From the NCBI RefSeq assembly GCF_900187945.1, contig NZ_FYEH01000001.1, forward strand, positions 496,001 through 560,000: a DNA stretch of 64,000 nucleotides, written 5' to 3'. A model generated the notes under the pieces. The model was not told the origin of the DNA. It worked only from the letters and a program-made list of their open reading frames with translations, and did not search any database. Position 1 is the stretch's first letter; each line of letters begins with the position of its first letter. Shown here piece after piece: positions 27,732 to 36,428 of the stretch. This DNA comes from Arboricoccus pini. Lineage in GTDB: Bacteria; Pseudomonadota; Alphaproteobacteria; Geminicoccales; Geminicoccaceae. The translations under genes and the position numbers were made by a program.

Positions 27732-29270
27732 TCATGGTCTCGCGCGGTCAATCTTCACCTCGTAGCCCGTTCCTCCGGCATTGGCACCCATGCAGGCGGT
27801 CTGGCCGCTCGCATCGCGGGTGCAGGTCGTGGTCGATTTTTCGAAGGCCTGCCCGTCAGGGCAGCGGAGATTGTCCAGTTCCTGTACCTGCAGCTTGCCG
27901 TTTTCCATGAGCGCGCGCGCCGGCGCGCTGCACTCCATGCCGTTGGACCGCCGCACGACCGAACGCCCATTTCCGGATTTGTCGAACTGATAGGTCTGGT
28001 TGAGTTTCGCCCCTGTGTCCTGGTCGACCAGCCCGCTCTGGCTTCGCCATTGGCCTGCAAGGAAGTCGGCAGGACCAGTCCCGGCGCCGGCAGCGGCATC
28101 GCTCGGGATCGACAAAGGCGGACCGGCTGGCGCGTTGGCGTCCTCCCCAGGTTTTGTGCCGTCGGGCGGGCTGCCGTTTTGCCCCGTCTCGGGTTTAGGT
28201 GGCTGTGTCGCCGGATTGGGCGGCGTGCCAGCCCCGTTTTGATCCTGTTTGTCTTGCTTGTCCTGCTGGCCGTTCGGCTGATCCTGCGTCTTGGCGTCTG
28301 GTTTCGGGGTTGTCGGCTGTTGGCCATCGCCCTTTTCACCCGCGTCCTTGGGAGACGGTGCTCGATCGCCCTTTGCGTCGTCGCCCGAAGGGGCACTGCC
28401 CGGCGTGACTGCGCCCTTGTCCGCGCTTGTGCCGGCAGCGTTGCCATCGAGCACGACCTGGCCACGGTCCACGAGTCGGCCGTTCGTATCGTAGAAGAGG
28501 CCCCCCCGTTCCTTGACGATACGGCCATCGATCGTCCGGAAGCTTCGCTCCGGTTCCTTTGGATGCAGCACCGACTGCAACGTAACCGGCGGCTTCCAGC
28601 CGGCAATCTCGGTATCGCGTGGCCAGAAGAGAAAGAGGAGGAGCAGCAGCAACAGGAGCAGGAGCAGCGGCCAGAGTAGCCACGACCACCAGCGTCTCCG
28701 CGTTGGCTCGGCCACCGGCGGCACAAGCGGGGGCTCAGGCGAGGCCGGGGGTGGTTCGGTCGATCGGGCCGCCGCTGGCGCCAAGCCAAGTGGCTCGAAG
28801 GGCTTTTGCCCAGGTTCGCTGAAGCCCCAAAAGGTGGCGACCGGCTGGTCGTCGACGAAATGGAGATGCGCATCGTTGGGCGTCTTGAGCGCCTGCTCGA
28901 GCACGGCGGCAAAGGCTTGGCCGCCACTCGGTCGGCCATTGGCCGAGGGCGTCGCCTCGCGCAGCAATTCCTGGCGATAGCGTTCGAACTCGGCCCGCAT
29001 GATCTGCAGATCCAGCGCTCGGTCGGCCTGCTCGGCAGGCGAGAGATCTCGCCAACTCACGGCCTTGCCTGCTATGGGCGCCACCCATCGGATCGTCTGG
29101 CTGCGTTCGTCGGTCTGGGGGCGGGCGAAGAAATTCGCATAGCGGGGACCAAGCTTCCGTTCGATGGCCGCCCGCAGCTGAACATAGGATTGGTGTACCG
29201 GTTGGCCGAATGCGCCCAGTGGTTGATAACCAGAAGCGCTGCCTTCCAGAAGAATGTCGCCCTGTCGCAT
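27732..29270 (-). CDS. srfA: SrfA-like membrane-tethered protein
   Basis: A 512-residue bitopic protein upstream of srfB. Residues 1-165 form a cytoplasmic domain containing LGAFGQPVHQSYVQLRAAIE and ATFWGFSEPGQKPF (145-158). After a Pro-rich stretch comes a leucine-only TM helix (about 194-216). The periplasmic part has a low-complexity Gln/Asp/Lys/Pro linker (about 285-390) and a C-terminal domain with four cysteines (MECSAP, LRCPDG, TTTCTRD, TACMG), probably disulphide-bonded. Gene order and general layout fit SrfA, but the family is divergent, so the symbol is tentative. The N-terminal domain resembles that of the upstream vWA protein. Confidence 0.72.
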   Translation of the reverse strand: MRQGDILLEGSASGYQPLGAFGQPVHQSYVQLRAAIERKLGPRYANFFARPQTDERSQTIRWVAPIAGKAVSWRDLSPAEQADRALDLQIMRAEFERYRQELLREATPSANGRPSGGQAFAAVLEQALKTPNDAHLHFVDDQPVATFWGFSEPGQKPFEPLGLAPAAARSTEPPPASPEPPLVPPVAEPTRRRWWSWLLWPLLLLLLLLLLLFLFWPRDTEIAGWKPPVTLQSVLHPKEPERSFRTIDGRIVKERGGLFYDTNGRLVDRGQVVLDGNAAGTSADKGAVTPGSAPSGDDAKGDRAPSPKDAGEKGDGQQPTTPKPDAKTQDQPNGQQDKQDKQDQNGAGTPPNPATQPPKPETGQNGSPPDGTKPGEDANAPAGPPLSIPSDAAAGAGTGPADFLAGQWRSQSGLVDQDTGAKLNQTYQFDKSGNGRSVVRRSNGMECSAPARALMENGKLQVQELDNLRCPDGQAFEKSTTTCTRDASGQTACMGANAGGTGYEVKIDRARP

Positions 29271-29285
29271 GCGCGCCTCTTTATC

Positions 29286-30953
29286 CTACTTGCAGCTGCT
29301 GGCGTCGGGATAGCCGCTCGCCTGCTGTGCTTGAACCTGCATCTGGCTGGCTGTCTGCGGCGTGAACACGCGGCCGCCACCGCGGCTGGCGACACAGCTC
29401 AATGCTGATTGCCCGGCGCTGTCATTGGCAAGATCAATGACATTGATCGTCACGTTTGGATGGGCTGCGCGGATGGCGGCAGCGGCCTCACAGGGATTGC
29501 GTCCGCAGGTATCCTCGCCATCGCTCACAACGACGATCGTCGAGGGGAGGTTGGCGGTCGAGACGACGGCATTCCCGGCACGGGTGATCGAGGCGGCGAG
29601 CGAGGTGCCGCCCGTGGGCTGCACACCTTGCACCTGCCCGATCAGGGTCGGCCGCTGGGCCGAGCTGTAGAGCGGTGTGCGCTGCGTCGCATTGCAGTCG
29701 CTGAACGAGACCATGCCCGTCCGGATCGAGGGGTGGAGATGGTCGACGACGCGGCTGATCGAGCTCTTGGCGGCGCCGATCTTCGAGCTGCCGCCACCCG
29801 GCAGGTCCTCGCTCATGCTGCCGGAGCCGTCGAGGACGAAGACGACGCGCGGCGGGTCCTCGGGCTTCCAAGGCGGATTGCAGGCTGCCGCGGTTGACGA
29901 TTTGGGTGGCGTGGCCGGAGGCGGGGGAGCGGGCTGCGCCTTAGGGGGCGCCGGCCGCGCCGGCTCGACCGGACGTGGCTTCTCCTCGCGCGGCTTCGAT
30001 GGTTCCTCGGGCGGCTTCGGGGCCGGCGGCGGCGATTTCGGCGGCTCGACTTTTTGCGGCTCGGGCTTGACCGGCGTCTGCTCGGGCGGTGGCGTCTGCA
30101 CCGAGGCGGCCGGCGGCGGTGGTGCCACGCAGGCCTGAAGAAACCGATCGCTTACAGGCTTTGTCGCGAGCAGGGCCTGCCGCAGCGCTTCCAGTCGAGC
30201 CAGTGGCGCCAGCGACGGATCGGTGGCCGACGGACCGGGCTTGACGAGGTCGACCGTCACTGGCTCCAGGGGGGCGAAGGCGCGCCAGCCGAGCCAGCCC
30301 GCCAGCAGGATGAGGAGAAGTGGGAGGGTCCAGGCCCAGGCGGGAACGCCTCGGCCCGACACGTGCGTCGTCGGCGCCGATGGCTTGCTCGCCGGTGCGG
30401 CGGCGGTTTCATCTTCCGTCGCGGCTACGGTTTCCACCGCCGCCTCGGCGGCCGTCGGGGCGCTGCTGGCCGAGGCTTGCGACACCGGCACCATGGCCGC
30501 GGGCAGCGGGTCGGGGCGTGGCTGCCCGGGGCGCGCATGCCCCCAATAGGTCAGCACTGGATTGACCCCGTCCGTCGTCAATGCGGCGACCCCGGTTGGG
30601 GTAACCAGGGCCGAGCGCAGCATGTGCGCGGCGACCCGGCCGGCATCGCCTTGCTCGTCCAGCTTGTCGGCCAGGGCATCGATGTTGCGGATGGCGACAG
30701 CGGCCTTGCCCTGAAGATCGGCCCGCGTGGCGGCGGGCAGATCGGAGAGCGAACGAAGCGGGCGGCCATCACTGCCGCTCCAGCCGGTGATCCGCCCCGC
30801 GGCATCGAAGACGGGAACGCCGAGCAGTGCCGCATCGGCTTCACCGAGACGGCCACGCAGCAAAGCGGCCAACCGCCCATGGCTCTGGACGACCGGACGA
30901 TCGAGCGTCCGCAGTTGCTCTAGTTCACTGTCCTCGGGTCCGTCCTGCGCCAT
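29286..30953 (-). CDS. Membrane-tethered vWA protein with TonB-like proline-rich linker, first gene of the srf-like operon
   Basis: The 555-residue product has a cytoplasmic domain (1-150) with LTYWGHARPGQPRP at 134-147, one TM helix (about 205-226), a 75-residue Pro/Lys/Glu linker (about 277-352) of the kind that spans the periplasm in TonB, and a C-terminal vWA domain (369-545) with MIDAS DGSGS at 375-379 and a VVVSDGEDTCG strand. The vWA part has at least five cysteines, suggesting disulphides outside the cytoplasm. ATG 30953 is chosen over 31100 because GAGGAA lies directly upstream; the extension has a chance-like composition. Confidence 0.87.
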   Translation of the reverse strand: MAQDGPEDSELEQLRTLDRPVVQSHGRLAALLRGRLGEADAALLGVPVFDAAGRITGWSGSDGRPLRSLSDLPAATRADLQGKAAVAIRNIDALADKLDEQGDAGRVAAHMLRSALVTPTGVAALTTDGVNPVLTYWGHARPGQPRPDPLPAAMVPVSQASASSAPTAAEAAVETVAATEDETAAAPASKPSAPTTHVSGRGVPAWAWTLPLLLILLAGWLGWRAFAPLEPVTVDLVKPGPSATDPSLAPLARLEALRQALLATKPVSDRFLQACVAPPPPAASVQTPPPEQTPVKPEPQKVEPPKSPPPAPKPPEEPSKPREEKPRPVEPARPAPPKAQPAPPPPATPPKSSTAAACNPPWKPEDPPRVVFVLDGSGSMSEDLPGGGSSKIGAAKSSISRVVDHLHPSIRTGMVSFSDCNATQRTPLYSSAQRPTLIGQVQGVQPTGGTSLAASITRAGNAVVSTANLPSTIVVVSDGEDTCGRNPCEAAAAIRAAHPNVTINVIDLANDSAGQSALSCVASRGGGRVFTPQTASQMQVQAQQASGYPDASSCK

Positions 30954-31030
30954 CGTTCCTCGGTCATCGCCATCGACCACCGGGAGAGATGGCCTTATCT
31001 GGCTGGTGCGGACGCTGGTCGTCCGTTCCA

Positions 31031-31064
31031 CATCGCTGTCCGACGGACACGGCCGACAGCGATG
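31031..31064. promoter_or_regulatory. Nested inverted repeats between the srf-like operon and a divergent gene
   Basis: Perfect 10-bp arms CATCGCTGTC (31031-31040) and GACAGCGATG (31055-31064) surround a 14-nt centre. A second, overlapping inverted repeat TGTCC-GAC-GGACA (31037-31049) shares bases with the left arm, so the two could not form together in RNA. The site lies 78 bp upstream of the first operon ATG and 132 bp before the divergent gene. It may be an operator for either or both directions, or a leader structure. Confidence 0.5.
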
Positions 31065-31196
31065 CCGAGCTATGCCAGCAGACCAGCCCATTGAAAGCAA
31101 GACGGGTTTGAGTGAAGCTTTGCTTGAGTTTGCGCGTGTGGCTGCCAGAAGATGGCTAAGCCGCGCTAGAACAGGGCTAAAGCAGGTGGACCGGCG

Positions 31197-31574
31197 ATGG
31201 CGGAAGGCGAAAGAAGACAGGCGTCGCGCAAAGGCGGCATTGCCTTCCTGGGCGTGACCGGGTTGCTGGTCCTCGTCTGCGCGGCGCTGGCCTATATGGG
31301 CTATGGGCGCGAGGCTCCCGTCAGGCAGAATGTCGTCGAAGGTCCGCCGCAGCAGCCGACCGAGGCGCAGCGTCAGGCGGCATCGAAGGCGCTTTTGGCG
31401 GTGGGCGTCATGGAAGAGCGGCTGCGCACGACGCTGGCTGCGATGGACCCGCCCAATTGCCCGCCCGGTGCCGTTCTCGATCAGGCAAAGCTCGGCGAGG
31501 CCCGTGCGGCCAGCAAACCCGATATCGACAAATGGCAGGCGCTTCTGGCGAGCAGCGCGCCGATTCAGCCCTAA
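31197..31574 (+). CDS. Small single-TM protein of unknown function
   Basis: A 125-residue protein with a basic N terminus (MAEGERRQASRKGG), one TM helix (about residues 14-34) and a short outward-facing domain with a single Cys in DPPNCPPGAVL. I recognise no family. AGGTGGA lies six bases upstream of the ATG, so translation is credible. It is divergent from the srf-like operon and converges on aroC with 14 bp between the stops. Its location next to the operon promoter region makes an accessory or regulatory link possible but unproven. Confidence 0.7.
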   Translation: MAEGERRQASRKGGIAFLGVTGLLVLVCAALAYMGYGREAPVRQNVVEGPPQQPTEAQRQAASKALLAVGVMEERLRTTLAAMDPPNCPPGAVLDQAKLGEARAASKPDIDKWQALLASSAPIQP

Positions 31575-31588
31575 GGCTGCCAGATCTC

Positions 31589-32665
31589 TCAGCCGCGGGC
31601 GTAGACGCCACGGTGCCGGAGTAGGTGGTCGGCCAGGACGATAGCCATCATGGCCTCGCCCACCGGCACGGCACGGATGCCCACGCAGGGATCGTGGCGG
31701 CCTTTGGTTGCAACCTCGATTTCGTCGCCATCGCGATTGATGCTGCGCCTGGGCGTCAGGATCGAGCTGGTGGGCTTCACGGCGAAGCGGCAGACGATGG
31801 GTTGACCGCTGGAAATGCCGCCCAGGATGCCGCCCGCATGATTGGAGAGAAATCGCGGGCCGTCATTGCCCATACGGATCTCGTCGGCATTGTCCTCGCC
31901 GCGCAGGCCGGCGGCAGCAAAGCCGTCGCCGATCTCGACACCCTTGACGGCATTGATGCTCATCATGGCCTTGGCGAGGTCGGCGTCGAGCTTGTCGTAG
32001 ATGGGCTCGCCCCAGCCGGCCGGAACGCCCTCGGCGACCACTTCGATTACGGCACCGACCGACGATCCCGCCTTGCGAATCTCCAGAAGCTGTTCTTCCC
32101 AGCGCGCCGCTGCAGCGGCGTCCGGGCACCAGAAGGGATTGCGTTCGATCTCGTGCGGGTCGAAGCGAAGGGGGTCGATCCGATCCTGGCCGATCTGGAT
32201 CAGATAGCCGCGGATTGCCACCTCCGGGCCGAGGATCTTGCGGGCGATGGCGCCCGCAGCCACGCGTGACGCCGTCTCGCGGGCCGAGGATCGGCCGCCG
32301 CCCCGGTAGTCGCGGATTCCGTATTTCGCCTCGTAGGTAATGTCGGCATGGCCCGGCCGGTAGCTGTCCTTGATCTGGCCATAATCGCGCGAGCGCTGAT
32401 CCTCGTTGCGGATCAGCAACGAGATCGGCGTGCCGGTCGTCTGCCCCTCGAACACGCCCGAGAGGATCTCGACCTTGTCGGGCTCCTGGCGCTGGGTCGT
32501 GAACTTGGACTGACCGGGCTTGCGGCGGTCGAGCCAGAGCTGGATGTCGTCTGCGCCGAGCTCGATCAGCGAGGGAACGCCATCGACAACGACGCCGATG
32601 GCCGGCCCGTGGCTTTCTCCCCAGGTGGTGAAGCGAAAGAGAGTGCCGAAGCTCGAGCCGGCCAT
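31589..32665 (-). CDS. aroC: Chorismate synthase
   Basis: Last step of the shikimate pathway: converts EPSP to chorismate with reduced FMN. The 358-residue product begins [20 protein letters not shown], the first family signature, and contains [16 protein letters not shown] and the late [20 protein letters not shown] with [19 protein letters not shown] 32665 is used; the frame extends to 32722 but the family starts here. It lies 71 bp downstream of fabI in the same direction and may share its transcript. Confidence 0.97.
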   Translation of the reverse strand: MAGSSFGTLFRFTTWGESHGPAIGVVVDGVPSLIELGADDIQLWLDRRKPGQSKFTTQRQEPDKVEILSGVFEGQTTGTPISLLIRNEDQRSRDYGQIKDSYRPGHADITYEAKYGIRDYRGGGRSSARETASRVAAGAIARKILGPEVAIRGYLIQIGQDRIDPLRFDPHEIERNPFWCPDAAAAARWEEQLLEIRKAGSSVGAVIEVVAEGVPAGWGEPIYDKLDADLAKAMMSINAVKGVEIGDGFAAAGLRGEDNADEIRMGNDGPRFLSNHAGGILGGISSGQPIVCRFAVKPTSSILTPRRSINRDGDEIEVATKGRHDPCVGIRAVPVGEAMMAIVLADHLLRHRGVYARG

Positions 32666-32736
32666 GCTTGAATTACCAGGTTGCTGCCGTTGAAATCGGC
32701 GGGGGTGGTAGGGCAGACCCAAGTCGGCCGCAAGGG

Positions 32737-33585
32737 TCAGTCCTTGGCAAGCGCGATGTCCGGCGCATCGATCGCCTTCATGCCGACGACATTGTAGCCA
32801 CTGTCGACATGCAGGATCTCGCCCGTGGTGCCAGCACCAAGATCGGAGAGGAGATAGAGCGCTGCCCCGCCCACGTCCTCAATGGTAGTATTGCGCCTGA
32901 GCGGTGCGTTCAACTCGTTCCATTTGAGAATATAGCGGAAATCGCCGATGCCGGACGCTGCCAGCGTCTTGACCGGGCCGGCCGAGATTCCGTTCACGCG
33001 AATCCGGCTCTGGCCCAGGTCTACCGCCAGGTATTTGACGGAGGCCTCGAGCGCTGCCTTGGCCACGCCCATGACGTTATAGTGCGGCATGACGCGCTCG
33101 GCCCCCGCATAGGTCAGCGTCAGGAGGCTGCCGCCATCGGTCATGAGCGGTTCGGCCCGGCGGGCGAGATCGGTGAAGGAGAAGGCCGAGACGTGCATCG
33201 TCATCTTGAACGTCTCGGCCGTGACCTCGAGATAGCGCCCGCGTAGCGCTTCCTTGTCGGTGAATCCGATCGCGTGGACCAGGAAGTCGAGCCGGCCCCA
33301 TTTTGCCTCGAGATCGGCGAAAAGGGCATCCAGGCTTGCGGGATCGGTCACGTCGGCAGGCAAAAGATGCGCTGCGGCGACCCGCTCGGCCAGGGGGCCG
33401 ACCCGCTTCTTCAGTGCCTCGCCCTGATAGGTGATCGCCAGCTCCGCGCCCTGTGCATGGACCTGTTGGGCAATGCCCCAGGCGAGCGAGCGCTCATTGG
33501 CGATCCCCATGATCAGCCCGCGCTTGCCGGCCATCAGCGTCCCGCTTGGGATCTGTGCTTGAGATTGTGTCATCGTATCGGGCAT
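32737..33585 (-). CDS. fabI: Enoyl-ACP reductase (FabI type)
   Basis: NADH-dependent reduction of enoyl-ACP in type II fatty acid synthesis. The 282-residue SDR protein has the divergent FabI cofactor motif [17 protein letters not shown], and the catalytic Tyr-x6-Lys of FabI in [41 protein letters not shown] is also diagnostic. Upstream start MPDTMTQSQ at 33585 versus ATG 33573 cannot be decided. FabI next to aroC is common in alphaproteobacteria. Confidence 0.96.
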   Translation of the reverse strand: MPDTMTQSQAQIPSGTLMAGKRGLIMGIANERSLAWGIAQQVHAQGAELAITYQGEALKKRVGPLAERVAAAHLLPADVTDPASLDALFADLEAKWGRLDFLVHAIGFTDKEALRGRYLEVTAETFKMTMHVSAFSFTDLARRAEPLMTDGGSLLTLTYAGAERVMPHYNVMGVAKAALEASVKYLAVDLGQSRIRVNGISAGPVKTLAASGIGDFRYILKWNELNAPLRRNTTIEDVGGAALYLLSDLGAGTTGEILHVDSGYNVVGMKAIDAPDIALAKD

Positions 33586-33652
33586 AGGCTTCGGCTATCA
33601 AGTCCGGGTTGAATGTGCGCGGGCTACGTGAGCCGGCATCTTGGTTTGTGGT

Positions 33653-34609
33653 TCAGGGCGATCGATCGAGCGTTTTGCCGTCGTTGCCCAGGGGAATCAG
33701 GCCGGCGGCACGCAGGCGTTGGCGCCTGATGGCCCCATTCAATTGCGCGCCGAAGATGAAGATGGCGCCGGAAACGTAGAAAAAGAAAAGGGTTAGAACA
33801 ATCCCGCCAAGGCTCCCATAGGTCAGATTATAGCGTGCCAGGTTGCGGAGATAGAGCGAGTAGAGGCTGACCGAGATCGCCCAGATCAGGACCGAGCCGA
33901 TGGCCCCCGGCCAAACGTCGGACAGCCTGAGCCGGGCGGCTGGCAGGATCAGATGCATGGCCAGGGTGACACTGATCATGATGCTGAGGCCAAGCGCGAA
34001 ACGCGTGAATGTCGTCAGGTCGGAATAGAAGAAATTTTGAGTGTTCGCCCACTCCAGCAGCGAGCGGATGAAGGGAGCGGCCACCAGGACGAGGACCGCC
34101 ACGAGGACGAGCACCGAGCCCACGATGGTGATGGCGATGCTTTGCAGCCGGAGCACGATGAAATTGCGCTGATTGGCAAGCGAGCCATAGGCTTTGTCCA
34201 GTGCGTGCCGCGCAGCTTCGACTCCGGAGGAGGCCGCCCAGAGGGCGACCGCGATGCCGACCGTCATGAGGCCGGGCGTGGTGCCGGACATGATCTGCAT
34301 GATGGTCGGGCGCAAGACGTCCTGCACCTCGGGAGGCACGAGGCCGAGGCCGATCTGGATCGATTCGCTGGCGGCTTGAGATTGGCCGATGAAGCCTGCG
34401 AGCGAAAGGAGGAAGATGAGGAAAGGGAAAATCGCAAAGACACAAGTGAAGGCCAGATAGCCGGCGATCACCGGGCCTTCCTCAAGGACGAAATGTCGGC
34501 TTGCCGAGACGAAGGCGCGACCCCAGTCAATCGATATGCGCCTGGCATCGCGATCGATGTCACGGTCGAAGATGCTGCCGGCCGGCTTTGGCTCGCGTGC
34601 ATCCGACAT
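33653..34609 (-). CDS. YihY/BrkB family inner-membrane protein
   Basis: A 318-residue protein with six or so TM helices, matching the YihY/virulence factor BrkB family (formerly assigned as RNase BN, wrongly). Typical features are the start of the membrane part VIAGYLAFTCVFAIFPFLIF, the VALWAASSGVEAARHALDKAYG segment and the C-terminal YGSLGGIVLTLFFFYVSGAIFIFGAQLN. ATG 34609 (MSDAREPKP) is preferred to the 34786 start, whose added 59 residues are Arg/His/Cys-rich and chance-like. Function is unknown. It lies 67 bp upstream of fabI on the same strand. Confidence 0.9.
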   Translation of the reverse strand: MSDAREPKPAGSIFDRDIDRDARRISIDWGRAFVSASRHFVLEEGPVIAGYLAFTCVFAIFPFLIFLLSLAGFIGQSQAASESIQIGLGLVPPEVQDVLRPTIMQIMSGTTPGLMTVGIAVALWAASSGVEAARHALDKAYGSLANQRNFIVLRLQSIAITIVGSVLVLVAVLVLVAAPFIRSLLEWANTQNFFYSDLTTFTRFALGLSIMISVTLAMHLILPAARLRLSDVWPGAIGSVLIWAISVSLYSLYLRNLARYNLTYGSLGGIVLTLFFFYVSGAIFIFGAQLNGAIRRQRLRAAGLIPLGNDGKTLDRSP

Positions 34610-34681
34610 CGTTGCCAATAGACCTCGCGTGGCGGGGGGGCGGGGATTCGCTGGCTTGCAGAGATGTGCCTGACAGTTTGC

Positions 34682-34734
34682 TTGACCATACTCTTCTAAC
34701 AAGTATGCCCAATGTCTGTGTCGATTTCGACACA
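34682..34734 (+). promoter_or_regulatory. Candidate promoter and inverted repeats upstream of the sensory operon
   Basis: TTGACC (34682-34687) and TATGCC (34704-34709), 16 bp apart, form a weak sigma-70-like pair. CATACT (34687-34692) and AGTATG (34702-34707) are inverted around the same spacer, and a perfect hairpin TGTGTCG-ATTT-CGACACA follows at 34717-34734. The divergent region of about 256 bp serves both the YihY gene and the histidine kinase operon. Function is inferred only from position. Confidence 0.3.
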
Positions 34735-34865
34735 AAGCGAGAATCGACATCGAAGGGGAGTGGGGGCGACGGGCGTATATCGCCATCAGCCCGTGTTCGT
34801 GCTTAGATTTGTTCTGAAGGCTCGGGGGAGGCTCGGGCCAATCGGCGGCCGAACCGGAGGAAAGA

Positions 34866-36428
34866 TTGAGCGGTGTTGCGCGGAACAGCGGTAGTGCCGC
34901 TATTCGGTTTGATCGGGCACGGGCGCGGACCTACAGCCTTGCTGGGCTGGTCCTGCCGCGGTTCGCCACCAACGCTGTCGTCATGGTCATCGGCTGCGCT
35001 GCCCTTCTAGCTATCGTTACTGCCACCGTTTGGATTGTCGGACAATATAGTCAGAGCACTGGCAGCGTTGAGCGAATGGAGCAACGCAAGACGCAAATCT
35101 GGCTTGTTTTACGTCTCATGCAGGATGCCGAGACGGGTCAGCGCGGCTACATCATCACTGGCGATCCGGACTATCTGCGTCCCTACTCCGAGGCGATTGA
35201 TGCTTTGCCTGCGGCACGAGGAACCCTCCAGGCCATCGTGGCTGATATTCCCGATCAAAAGGCCAGGGAAGCGGAACTCGAGAAGGCGATCGATGCCAAG
35301 TTGAACGGATTGGCCGCCGGTGTCGATATGCGCCGCAGGGGCGACCTCGAGCAAGCCGTGGCCGCTATCCGTTCGAACCGCGGCATGCAACTCATGGATG
35401 CGATCCGTAAGAAAGTCGCTGACATGATCACTGCCGAGGATCAGCAGCTCTCCGCGCTCAGTCGCAGTTCGAGAAGCAGCGGCCAATGGCTGATTTGGGG
35501 CAATCTTCTCGCAGCGGTCTTGCTGGTGGGCCTGGCGGGGGCTGCCATCTACATCGTGCGGCGCGACACGAGCACGCTCGAGAGGGCCCGCAGCGATCTT
35601 ACACGCTTGAATGCCAGCCTAGCCGGCATCGTCGACAAGCGAACTTTCGATCTGCGGGCCGCGAACGAGGAAATCCAGCGCTTTGCCTATATCGTCAGCC
35701 ATGATCTGCGCTCGCCGCTCGTCAACGTCATGGGCTTCACGAGTGAGCTTAATGCCGGACTTGCGGCCTTGCAGCGCCAGATGGCGGTGATCGAGGCTGA
35801 GGCGTCCTCACTGGTCGATCCCGAGGCGAAGCAGGTGATCGAGGAGGAGATGCCAGAGGCCATCGCCTTTATCAGGTCGGCGACGGGCAAGATGGACCGG
35901 CTGATCAATGCGATCTTGCGCCTGTCGCGCGACGGAAGGCGGGTGCTGACGCCCGAATCGCTGGACACGGCTGAAGTATTCACCAACGCGATCCAGAGCC
36001 TGCAATTCCAGCTCGATGCCGCCGGCGCCACCGCCACCATCGAAGGTGCGCTTCCTAAGATTGTGACCGACAGGCTGACGTTCGAGCAGATCGTCGGCAA
36101 TCTTCTCGACAACGCCGTCAAGTATCTGGACAATACTCGGCCTGGACGTATCACCTTGTCGGGAATAGACGCCGGCGACGTCGTCGAACTGACTGTCGCC
36201 GACAATGGACGTGGTATTGAGGCCAAGGATAATGAGCGTGTGTTCGAGCTTTTTCGTCGTGCCGGGACGCAGGACAAGCCCGGCGAGGGCCTGGGGCTAG
36301 CATTCGTGCGTGCGGCGGTACGGCGACTGGGGGGTGATATTCGACTGGAGTCGCGGTTTGGCGAGGGAACCAAGTTTACGCTGATCCTGCCGAAAATCAT
36401 GCCAACACAAGAGGGAACCACCTCATGA
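34866..36428 (+). CDS. CHASE3-domain sensor histidine kinase
   Basis: A 520-residue inner-membrane kinase. TM1 (about residues 38-60) is followed by a CHASE3 sensory domain with its hallmark QDAETGQRGYIITGDPDYL, TM2 (about 200-222), a coiled segment, HisKA with the phosphoacceptor in YIVSHDLRSPL (H279), and a HATPase_c domain with N-box NLLDNAVKYLDN, DNGRGIEAKD and GEGLGLAFVR. TTG 34866 is the start, supported by GGAGG five bases upstream. The ATG of the next gene overlaps its stop by 4 nt, so the kinase and regulator are made together. Ligand unknown. Confidence 0.93.
   Translation: MSGVARNSGSAAIRFDRARARTYSLAGLVLPRFATNAVVMVIGCAALLAIVTATVWIVGQYSQSTGSVERMEQRKTQIWLVLRLMQDAETGQRGYIITGDPDYLRPYSEAIDALPAARGTLQAIVADIPDQKAREAELEKAIDAKLNGLAAGVDMRRRGDLEQAVAAIRSNRGMQLMDAIRKKVADMITAEDQQLSALSRSSRSSGQWLIWGNLLAAVLLVGLAGAAIYIVRRDTSTLERARSDLTRLNASLAGIVDKRTFDLRAANEEIQRFAYIVSHDLRSPLVNVMGFTSELNAGLAALQRQMAVIEAEASSLVDPEAKQVIEEEMPEAIAFIRSATGKMDRLINAILRLSRDGRRVLTPESLDTAEVFTNAIQSLQFQLDAAGATATIEGALPKIVTDRLTFEQIVGNLLDNAVKYLDNTRPGRITLSGIDAGDVVELTVADNGRGIEAKDNERVFELFRRAGTQDKPGEGLGLAFVRAAVRRLGGDIRLESRFGEGTKFTLILPKIMPTQEGTTS

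Noticed and set aside
26829..28679. 616-codon plus-strand frame across srfB and the srfA-like gene
   Set aside because: Spans the junction of two supported minus-strand genes and has no recognisable domain.
12649..30953. Mobile element or prophage carrying the srf-like operon
   Set aside because: No integrase, transposase, tRNA, direct repeat or base-composition shift is visible at either end; the flanks are ordinary housekeeping genes.
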